Shown: positions 17,457 through 24,874 of the stretch, one piece after another
Layout: every line of letters begins with the position of its first letter
How positions within the stretch are numbered: the stretch's first letter is position 1
Assembly (NCBI GenBank): GCA_017456145.1
Contig: JAFTJZ010000091.1
Location: forward strand, 1-64,000
DNA length: 64,000 nt
Source of the DNA: Clostridia bacterium
GTDB lineage: Bacteria; Bacillota; Clostridia; Oscillospirales; CAG-272
Direction of reading: 5' to 3'
The notes under the pieces: generated by a model
Told to the model about the DNA's origin: nothing
Database searches by the model: none
The model's input: only the letters and a program-made list of their open reading frames with translations
Translations under genes and position numbers: made by a program

Positions 17457-18707
17457 TTAATGATGAGTCACTAGTGAATATATCACATCAACATATTTTT
17501 GAGTCCCCTTGAGTTTATCGTAGGACGTTTCAACCAAGCTGCGACCTCTCAGTCCCTTATTTCTACATTCATTCGTGTCGCTAAATGCACACAATATAGC
17601 ATTTTTCATCGCTACTGGGTTTTCAGCTTCAGTTACGTAACCGCAATCATGGGCTTGAATCAAATTCCACAGCGCTGTATCCTTATCGAAACTGAGTAAA
17701 ATCGGAGTTGCGGTTGCCATTATGCTAAATGTTTTACTTGGCACTGCACCTCCACCAACATTTTTTTTGCACGCAACTATTGAAAGATCCCCTATGCTGT
17801 AAACCTCCGAAACACGAGATTGCGGCTGCAAAGGAAATATTGCTGTATTAGGCAAACCCTTAATCTGCTCAACAATATCTTTCTTGTTTGCGACATCACC
17901 AAATAATACAACTTGAATCGCAGCATTCTCTGTCATTAATCTAGCGGTCTCTATAATTGTATCTATACCTTGTGCAGTACCAAGATTTCCGGCATATGTC
18001 ACATAGAACTTCTCTCTATCCAGATTTAGTTCATCAAAAAGAACATTATCTTTTCTCTCAATCGGAACAACCTTTTTTGTATCAATCCAATTGGGAATGA
18101 TCTCAATTTTTTCTTCCGGAACTCCTTTATCCATGATATTCTTTTTTATATCTTCAGAGATCACAATTATCTTATCGGCACTACAATATGTAAAATCCTC
18201 TATTTTGCGACCGATCTTCCAGATCAAACTTCCCTTTTTCGTCATCTTGGCGTTGACAAGAGAATCCGGAAAAACATCCTGAAGATTATACACAAATGGT
18301 ACTTCTTTACCGTATCTCTTACTCAGTCTTTTCTTGACCAACCCGCAGAGCAGTCCTTGTGTAGGCGGCGTACTGCCTGAGAGAATCAAATCAATATCCT
18401 TTGCAGACGAGCCCTTGAAGTACTGAATGATGTTCACCAACACATATCGAATTGTTCTCTGAATAGGATTCTTACCCTCTCGGAACATGGAGAAACGATG
18501 AACAATAACCTTCCCGCCATCCAACTCCTCATATTTTTTTGTTTTATATTCCTTACGCACTTCATCGCTGATTCCCCTCGTAGGCGTCGGAACATAATTT
18601 ACAAAGGTGAATCCTGCTTTTAAATACGCTTCGTTCAAATCCTTTGTCAGATGAGAACTAGAAATCTGTTCCGGATAAAAATAGCCCGGCAACTTCAATA
18701 TACGCAT
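17457..18707 (-). CDS. Glycosyltransferase, WbuB-like (possible L-FucNAc transferase)
   Basis: A 416-residue GT-B glycosyltransferase beginning MRILKLPGYFYPEQISSSHL, with YVTYAGNLGTAQGIDTIIE and VPSKTFSIMATATPILLSFD in the donor-binding half. It resembles WbuB, which in E. coli O26-type clusters accompanies fnlABC and transfers L-fucosamine; a FucNAc donor is therefore a reasonable guess here, not a demonstrated fact. The start at 18707 is preferred because GGAGG lies six bases upstream of that ATG but touches the alternative one at 18713. Confidence 0.82.
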   Translation of the reverse strand: MRILKLPGYFYPEQISSSHLTKDLNEAYLKAGFTFVNYVPTPTRGISDEVRKEYKTKKYEELDGGKVIVHRFSMFREGKNPIQRTIRYVLVNIIQYFKGSSAKDIDLILSGSTPPTQGLLCGLVKKRLSKRYGKEVPFVYNLQDVFPDSLVNAKMTKKGSLIWKIGRKIEDFTYCSADKIIVISEDIKKNIMDKGVPEEKIEIIPNWIDTKKVVPIERKDNVLFDELNLDREKFYVTYAGNLGTAQGIDTIIETARLMTENAAIQVVLFGDVANKKDIVEQIKGLPNTAIFPLQPQSRVSEVYSIGDLSIVACKKNVGGGAVPSKTFSIMATATPILLSFDKDTALWNLIQAHDCGYVTEAENPVAMKNAILCAFSDTNECRNKGLRGRSLVETSYDKLKGTQKYVDVIYSLVTHH

Positions 18708-18863
18708 AACCATCCTCCATAATTAAGCAACCTTTTTTTGCCATGCTATTTGTAATGACATATTCTCTTCTAGAATAATTTCAATCAAAGAGACGTGGTC
18801 ACTCATTCCATCACAGTTAGCATTAACTTCGGAAAGTAAAATCCTATTTGAGCATTGCACATA

Positions 18864-19874
18864 TTAAAACTGAAATTTAGTTCCTTTCCTTTGCTCTATG
18901 CACTTATCGTAAATGTATTTTGCAAAGGAAACATCAACAAATGCTAATCCCACTGAACAGAAGTAAATGAACTCTTCATCATTTTCTCGCCCTAGTCTTC
19001 TGCCAGTCACTATCTCATCAAGATCACTATAGATCTCATCGTCTGTCAGCACTCCTTCCTTGTACATACGACTAATCGTTTGCGTTCTATGCTTGATGCA
19101 TTCCCAATCATCACAGACAATTTTTGATGCTAGTTTCGGAACAGCATACTCATCTTCCCATCCAGCAACATGGATGTAAAATGCTCCCTTCTTGATCCAT
19201 TTTGCTTTTAATATGGGTTCCTGTCCGCTTATTGCAGTTACAACGATGTCCGCATCGATTACCGCCTTCTCATAATTGTCCTGACAATCAATAAACTCCA
19301 TATCAGGATGTAGAAGTTTTTCTTCTTCAATAAAGCGTTCAGTAGATCCATCAGCCAACGAAGACACATAACACGTTTTGATCTCAGGTCTGACGATCTT
19401 CACCATATCAAGATGCCGCCTGGCCTGTTGTCCCGCACCGATAAATCCAATTGTCTTGGCATCTTCCCGTGCCAAATACTTTGCAGCAGTTGCACCGATA
19501 GAAGCAGTGCGTATTTCCGTCAGATACCCTGCATCCATCACAGAGAGTGTATGTCCGTGCGTCAGTTCTGACAAAATCATCGTTCCAGTTACATTTCTAT
19601 ATCCTTCCTTAGGGTTTTCCGGAAATACAGCAACCCACTTGACACCATAAACCTTATCTTTAAGCAAGGCACCAGGCATACAATTAATTCGATTCTGTGT
19701 TTCTTCATCAAAGATAACAGATATCTTATCTGGAAGAAGAATCTCACCGGAAATCTTCTTTTCAAATGCAGCTTCAATTATGCCAATTGCTTCAGGTAAA
19801 TTTCTGGATAAAATACTTTTTTGATCATTTGACGATATTAACAGCGTCGTGGGATTGCTTTTCATCTTTATCAT
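18864..19874 (-). CDS. Ornithine cyclodeaminase / mu-crystallin family enzyme
   Basis: A 336-residue NAD(P)-dependent enzyme of the OCD family (ELTHGHTLSVMDAGYLTEIR, then the Rossmann motif IGFIGAGQQARRHLDM). Members include ornithine cyclodeaminase, alanine and lysine-type dehydrogenases, and SbnB. It overlaps the upstream ATP-grasp gene by four bases (ATGA), implying translational coupling and a joint pathway. A plausible role is making or oxidising an amino acid that the two ATP-grasp enzymes attach to the capsule. No SbnA-like partner is present. Confidence 0.82.
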   Translation of the reverse strand: MIKMKSNPTTLLISSNDQKSILSRNLPEAIGIIEAAFEKKISGEILLPDKISVIFDEETQNRINCMPGALLKDKVYGVKWVAVFPENPKEGYRNVTGTMILSELTHGHTLSVMDAGYLTEIRTASIGATAAKYLAREDAKTIGFIGAGQQARRHLDMVKIVRPEIKTCYVSSLADGSTERFIEEEKLLHPDMEFIDCQDNYEKAVIDADIVVTAISGQEPILKAKWIKKGAFYIHVAGWEDEYAVPKLASKIVCDDWECIKHRTQTISRMYKEGVLTDDEIYSDLDEIVTGRRLGRENDEEFIYFCSVGLAFVDVSFAKYIYDKCIEQRKGTKFQF

Positions 19875-21175
19875 CTCTCTCCTAAATTGTTTTTTAGTTT
19901 TAGTTGGCTTGTTTTAAGCATTCTAAGGGTTAAATCGACTCCCGTTCCATTGAAAAATTTTAGTTTTTTATGTAATTCTTCAATGGTATCCTTGAGTTCT
20001 GCTTCTGTTTCAAAAACAAAGTGAGCAAGTGCAACGACCTGTGAAAAAGAGCCAGTATCCTTTATTTGAGACCCCTCACCGTGAATAAGCGGTAGCGTAA
20101 CTATATTTGTCATCTGCCGCGCTTCTTCAATCCCCTGCACCTTTTGAATTGTACCTGCACCACAGTAAAATGGATACACAGCATAAAATCGCTTTTTAGG
20201 AACAGTGTCAGGAATCAGCGAAGTAAAGCCATTTGTTTTACTCGTACCTGTTAGTGCGTAATATATATCTGCCGCTACTTGATTGATGCCATGTTTATAA
20301 TCTACAAAGTAGATTGATGCTGAACCTCCATATCGGAAACCGACTTCATTGAAATAGAAACTATCTCCATGGTGGAAAACTTCAATCCAGAATGAACCTT
20401 CCTTGATTCCGATCGACTGAATCATTCTTTCAATGCGTTCTTCATACTGCGCTCGGAAAGACTCCGATAGGTCGCTTTCGCAAATAAACAAACCGCCAAC
20501 GTAGCTTCCTTGTTTCTCATAACGAACAGGATACTTATCTTCTAGACCAGAGAATAAAAGCTTGCCTTCACTAACAGTATAGAAAACAACCACTCCATCA
20601 TTAGGAACAAACTTTTCAATAATAACACTACCTGTCGGTGACTCTTTAGCTGCTACGGCATAACCTTTCTTCAATTCATCAATGTTATGGCAGACAGAAA
20701 AACCGCTGCTCCCACAACCATCTGTTGGTTTGGTGATGACGGGATATTCATTTTCCGGAACAGCATTTTCGATTCCCTTATCAATCATATAACGAGGAAC
20801 AACTGGCAAATCATGTTGAATACACAACTCTTTAAAATTGCTCTTGTTCTGCAAATATTCCCACTGGTCATGTGTACAATAGCAGGGTAAGCCGAGTTCA
20901 TTAATATACTGGCAGGCTGCAGATATGACTGCCTCGCTCCCCCCCATGTACACACCATCAATTTCGGCATCTTTAATTAACTTCTTCATTGCATCTTGAT
21001 CAGTTGAGTTAACGCTATATTTTTCATCAGCGATCTCAAAAATACCAGCTGTCTGATCATTACCAGTTGCAATCAAAGTAATATCATTCTCGTCAGCAAA
21101 ATCCTTTATTGCATTTTTCCAAAGGCTACCTCCAAGAATTAACAAACGCTTCCCACTTAATTCAGGATATTTCAT
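19871..21175 (-). CDS. ATP-grasp ligase (second of two)
   Basis: A 434-residue ATP-grasp enzyme: Rossmann-like pre-domain (SGKRLLILGGSLWKNAIKDF), ATP-binding core (PVITKPTDGCGSSGFSV, SPTGSVIIEKFVPNDGVVVF) and metal-binding strand (HGDSFYFNEVGFRYGG). Such carboxylate-amine ligases form amide bonds through an acyl phosphate. A GTG at 21187 is possible, but the ATG at 21175 has GTGAGGT well placed upstream. Its stop overlaps the cyclodeaminase start. It is only distantly similar to the ATP-grasp gene upstream and more AT-rich. Confidence 0.82.
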   Translation of the reverse strand: MKYPELSGKRLLILGGSLWKNAIKDFADENDITLIATGNDQTAGIFEIADEKYSVNSTDQDAMKKLIKDAEIDGVYMGGSEAVISAACQYINELGLPCYCTHDQWEYLQNKSNFKELCIQHDLPVVPRYMIDKGIENAVPENEYPVITKPTDGCGSSGFSVCHNIDELKKGYAVAAKESPTGSVIIEKFVPNDGVVVFYTVSEGKLLFSGLEDKYPVRYEKQGSYVGGLFICESDLSESFRAQYEERIERMIQSIGIKEGSFWIEVFHHGDSFYFNEVGFRYGGSASIYFVDYKHGINQVAADIYYALTGTSKTNGFTSLIPDTVPKKRFYAVYPFYCGAGTIQKVQGIEEARQMTNIVTLPLIHGEGSQIKDTGSFSQVVALAHFVFETEAELKDTIEELHKKLKFFNGTGVDLTLRMLKTSQLKLKNNLGER

Positions 21176-21183
21176 CTTATACC

Positions 21184-22359
21184 TCACTCAACTATAATTT
21201 TCACCATCTGCAGCACTCGTTCACAAACTTTCACTGCTTCTTCAGCATTGTCCGCTTGTGCAATGACAAAACCAACTCGGTCTGTACTGCTGCCGATATC
21301 ACCAACAGTATCGCCTACTTGCTTCACAAAGGTGATCTCCTGTACACCATACAACATCTCAGCTTCTTCTACACCACTGATCTCACGGATCACACCATGC
21401 GGTGCATTAAAGTAACGAATCGCAGAACCATTCCACAATTTCTGTTCCAGATCCGGATCTTCCCCGAGTGCAATCTTGATTGTATTACCTACCATATCAA
21501 TACCGGTAGACAGAGGTACGAGATGCGTAGTGATGCAGTCGCCACCCATACGCGCCCCAAGTTCGACCATCTTCGGCCCGTTCTTTGTGAGAATGATCTC
21601 CACATGAGCCGGTCCATTCTGGATTCCCACAGACAGTGCCGCACGGCTTGCCAGATCACGGATTGCATCCTGTGCTTCTTCCGGCAGACGTGAGGGCTGA
21701 GAATGTCCCATTTCCACAAAGTGAGGCGCACCAGTCGTCAGCTTGTCTGTAATCTGAAGGACGTGAGGTGCACCGTGAGAAACCATAACTTCTACGCTGA
21801 CCTCTGGTCCCTGCATATACTCTTCCATGATGACATCACCGCGCCGACCGTTTTCAGAGGAATAGCTTAATGCTTCTGCCAGCTCATCTTCGTTATGCAC
21901 CAGCATAACTCCGCGGCTGCCGGAATTGTCTGTAGGTTTCGTAATCAGCGGAAACGTAAAAGTACCCGGCGTAGGTTTTGTACCGCCAGGGATAATCTGA
22001 TACCATGGATGTTCAACTTTCGCTGTTTCAAAAGTCTTGATCATCTCGCCCTTATCTGTCGCTTTAACAGCAGAGTCGTATGCCAAGCCTACCAGACCCA
22101 GCTTTTCACAAGCATACGCCAGTGAACGCATAGGCATATCAGTAGCAAGAGTCATAATGCCATCAGCCTTGAACTCCTTTGCTGCCCGATATACGCCTTC
22201 TTCATCGATAGTCGAGACATTGTAATACTCGTCAGCCAGTGGAATACCCACAGCATTCGGGTTGTAATCCGCTACCGCTACATACAGCCCCAGTTCCTTC
22301 GCTTTACGGATAGCAGGTACCTGCAATACCGAAGCCCCAATTATAAGTAACCGCTTCAT
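21184..22359 (-). CDS. ATP-grasp ligase (first of two)
   Basis: A 391-residue ATP-grasp protein with the expected order: KRLLIIGASVLQVPAIRKA (pre-ATP-grasp fold), PLITKPTDNSGSRGVMLVHN (ATP loop), GDVIMEEYMQGPEVSVEVM, and KMVELGARMGGDCITTHLV (metal ligands). The family joins a carboxylate to an amine or thiol. Its ATG overlaps the stop of the sugar transferase by four bases, so the two are coupled. With the next two genes it forms an amino-acid-handling module in the cluster. Confidence 0.85.
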   Translation of the reverse strand: MKRLLIIGASVLQVPAIRKAKELGLYVAVADYNPNAVGIPLADEYYNVSTIDEEGVYRAAKEFKADGIMTLATDMPMRSLAYACEKLGLVGLAYDSAVKATDKGEMIKTFETAKVEHPWYQIIPGGTKPTPGTFTFPLITKPTDNSGSRGVMLVHNEDELAEALSYSSENGRRGDVIMEEYMQGPEVSVEVMVSHGAPHVLQITDKLTTGAPHFVEMGHSQPSRLPEEAQDAIRDLASRAALSVGIQNGPAHVEIILTKNGPKMVELGARMGGDCITTHLVPLSTGIDMVGNTIKIALGEDPDLEQKLWNGSAIRYFNAPHGVIREISGVEEAEMLYGVQEITFVKQVGDTVGDIGSSTDRVGFVIAQADNAEEAVKVCERVLQMVKIIVE

Positions 22360-23015
22360 ACCTGTACCTCATCCTTCTTTTCAGCAACAGTTTCGTTTGC
22401 TGTTCCAGCACTCTTATCAATACTTTCCTGATAGTTGATGTTCTTAGAGCCAAGAACACTCAGAACTGTCTGAATCAGAATCTTCACATCGAAAATGAAA
22501 GATACATGATCCACATAGTAGCAGTCGTTTTCAAACTTCTGCTCCTGTGGGATGGAATTGCGGAAATATGCCTGCGAATATCCAGTAATACCCGGACGAA
22601 CTGTGAGACGCTTTTTGCGTTTTTCATCAAACTCTTCATAATTACCAGTCGCCAGATTCGGACGCGGTCCAACAAAACTCATGTCACCGATCAGCACATT
22701 CAGAATCTGCGGCAGCTCGTCAATGGAAAGTTTACGCATGATACGACCGATCTTTGTTACACGGGGGTCATCGTCTCCAGAATATGTAGAACCGTCTGCA
22801 TTCTTCAGCACAGGTGCATTCACCTTCATCGAACGCAGCTTAAACATTTTAAAGACCTTACCATTCATGCCCCTGCGAGTCGCATTGTAAAACACCGGAC
22901 CTCTGTCTGTCAGGTAGATAATTGGAGCGAAGATCAGAATTACAAGACCTACGAAAGGAAGTGCAATCAGGGAAATGATTATATCCAGTAATCGCTTAAC
23001 AAACTTCTTATACAT
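22356..23015 (-). CDS. Priming sugar-phosphate transferase (WcaJ/PglC-type)
   Basis: A 219-residue bacterial sugar transferase. One hydrophobic N-terminal segment (LLDIIISLIALPFVGLVILI) is followed by the catalytic block: GPVFYNATRRGMNGKVFKMF, KLRSMKVNA, RKLSIDELPQILNVLIGDMS and FVGPRP. These enzymes start each repeat unit by moving a sugar-1-phosphate to undecaprenyl phosphate. A charged tail of about 25 residues (ESIDKSAGTANETVAEKKDE) is extra. It lies 11 bases after the aminotransferase stop. Confidence 0.92.
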   Translation of the reverse strand: MYKKFVKRLLDIIISLIALPFVGLVILIFAPIIYLTDRGPVFYNATRRGMNGKVFKMFKLRSMKVNAPVLKNADGSTYSGDDDPRVTKIGRIMRKLSIDELPQILNVLIGDMSFVGPRPNLATGNYEEFDEKRKKRLTVRPGITGYSQAYFRNSIPQEQKFENDCYYVDHVSFIFDVKILIQTVLSVLGSKNINYQESIDKSAGTANETVAEKKDEVQV

Positions 23016-23026
23016 GCTTCAGTACC

Positions 23027-24352
23027 TCAATTGAATTCCTTCATAACTTCCTTCAGCATCTCGCAAACATACTCAATGTCTTCATCAGTCAATTTCGTAT
23101 GCAGCGGCAATGTGATCAGATTCTTGTAGTAATCATAGCTATTTCCATACAGCTCAATCCCACCACTGCTTTCCCTATACGCCGTCATCATCGGCAAGGG
23201 CTTGTAGTGGACGTTCGTAGCCACACCGCGCTCAGCCATCTTCTCGATGATCACGTTACGCTGTTCCTCGTCTATTCCAAGAACACGGATCAGGTAGAGA
23301 TGATTAGAACTATCCATGAAATCAGTGTGGTGAACGAGGTGCTTGATACCCAGCCCATCACAGGTCTCATCATAACGTTTCATCATCTCTACACGGCGAT
23401 CCAGCATCCCCTCATAACGGTCAAGCTGTCTGAGACCAATTGCAGCCATAATATCCGTCATGTTGCACTTATACCAGGGGCCGATGATGTCATACTCCCA
23501 AGCACCGATCTTGGTCTTCGCCAAAGCGTCCTTGTTCTGACCATGCAGAGACAACAGCTGGAAGAACTTATAGATTTCCTTATCTTCCACTCCAGAGATT
23601 TCCAGCCAAGCACTTGCACCGCCTTCGGCGGTTGTAAAGTTCTTCACAGCGTGGAAAGAGAAAGAGGTGAAGTCAGCAATAGCACCGCAATACTTCTTCT
23701 CGCCCTTAAACATACGACTTGCACCAAGACTGTGGGCATCATCAGCAACGACTGCTACACGACCAATAGCCTTCTGGATACGTGCGGACAGATCATTCAG
23801 CGGATTGCCATCAGAGACCATGGGAGTGAAGAGCGCCTTCTTCTTCTCCACGATCTCAAAGATCCTCTCATAATCAGCCACGATACCGCCGAGATCAACG
23901 ACAATAATCGCCTTGGTTTTCTCGGTGATTGTTTTTTCCAGCTTCGCATAGTCCATCTCAGGCATGTGCGTTACTGGATCGCCATCCTTCTGGATATCCA
24001 CGAACTTGACAGTAGCACCACAGTGGATAGCAGCAGAAGCGGAAGCGGTATATGTATAAGCCGGAACGATAACTTCGTCACCGGGGCCAACGCCAAGAAT
24101 GCGAAGGTTCAGCTCCTCAGCTGCTGTTGCGGAGTTGAGGCACACAACCTTCTGGCTGTACTTAGCGATTGCTTCCTTCGTGGTGCAATCCACATCAGTT
24201 CTGCCAGTTTCAATATAAGCCGCCAGACGGCACTCCAGCATTTTCGTTCTCGGACCAGTAGTGATCCAACCAGAACGCAGAGCCTCGTTTACTTCAGCGA
24301 TTTCAAGTTCTGAAATATCCGGCGGGCTAAAACTGATAACTCTCTTCTCCAT
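23027..24352 (-). CDS. DegT/DnrJ/EryC1-family PLP aminotransferase
   Basis: A 441-residue PLP-dependent sugar aminotransferase, somewhat longer than the usual 370-390 because of an insert near residues 150-185. Family motifs are GWITTGPRTKMLE, VCLNSATAAEELNLRILGVG and VIVPAYTYTASASAA; the PLP lysine is in SFSFHAVKNFTTAEGG. It would aminate a keto-sugar nucleotide. No matching 4,6-dehydratase besides CapE is in the window, so the substrate source is unclear. It is the first gene of the capsule operon. Confidence 0.9.
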   Translation of the reverse strand: MEKRVISFSPPDISELEIAEVNEALRSGWITTGPRTKMLECRLAAYIETGRTDVDCTTKEAIAKYSQKVVCLNSATAAEELNLRILGVGPGDEVIVPAYTYTASASAAIHCGATVKFVDIQKDGDPVTHMPEMDYAKLEKTITEKTKAIIVVDLGGIVADYERIFEIVEKKKALFTPMVSDGNPLNDLSARIQKAIGRVAVVADDAHSLGASRMFKGEKKYCGAIADFTSFSFHAVKNFTTAEGGASAWLEISGVEDKEIYKFFQLLSLHGQNKDALAKTKIGAWEYDIIGPWYKCNMTDIMAAIGLRQLDRYEGMLDRRVEMMKRYDETCDGLGIKHLVHHTDFMDSSNHLYLIRVLGIDEEQRNVIIEKMAERGVATNVHYKPLPMMTAYRESSGGIELYGNSYDYYKNLITLPLHTKLTDEDIEYVCEMLKEVMKEFN

Positions 24353-24874
24353 GTTCCTCTACTCCCCAAATTGTGTAAGTAATGTGTGTTTTTTTTGAAT
24401 GGTCTTGTGGTCATCTCAGTTAATTGCGTTATACTGCTGCGTTATACTGCTGCGTTATACTGCTGCGTTATACTGCTGCGTCATACTACTTCATCATCCA
24501 CTGTCCATCAAATGAGACGAATGACGCAGAGGTTATTTTCTTTGTACATAAGTGACTCAAAGGGGTCTGGTTTTTCCTGTGTGAATCTCCCTGCGGTTTG
24601 GCACTTTTTTAGGTGTCATTTTTATTATTACTTGCACAATGTAATGTGCGTTATACACGCGTATTTTTGTGCAGTTTACGACAAAATCCAGACTTTGTCT
24701 GTCGCCGACTCAAAGGGATTAAAAGCGTTTTATTTCGCGGCTCAAAAGGATTTTTAACTTATAGCATTGTACCTCATGAGGATGGTGTTCACTACATCAC
24801 TCAGATATAGATATCCCCGTTTCGAGGATCAGAAGGTTGTTGTTCACATTGTCCACATTGTTTTCATTTCTCAC
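24353..24874. other. Gene-free region upstream of the capsule operon
   Basis: 522 bases between the helicase stop and the aminotransferase start, AT-rich, without a convincing gene. It must hold the capsule promoter. It contains a 13-bp tandem repeat (24426-24490) and three scattered copies of a CTCAAAGG-like word (near 24554, 24710 and 24742), whose role I cannot tell. Confidence 0.6.
24426..24490. repeat. 13-bp tandem repeat, five copies
   Basis: GCGTTATACTGCT is repeated four times exactly (24426-24477) and a fifth time with two changes (24478-24490). It is non-coding and lies 75-140 bases upstream of the first capsule gene, where a change in copy number could alter promoter spacing. Confidence 0.95.

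Noticed and set aside
24426-24490. CRISPR array
   Set aside because: The 13-bp units are directly adjacent with no unique spacers and no cas genes are present.
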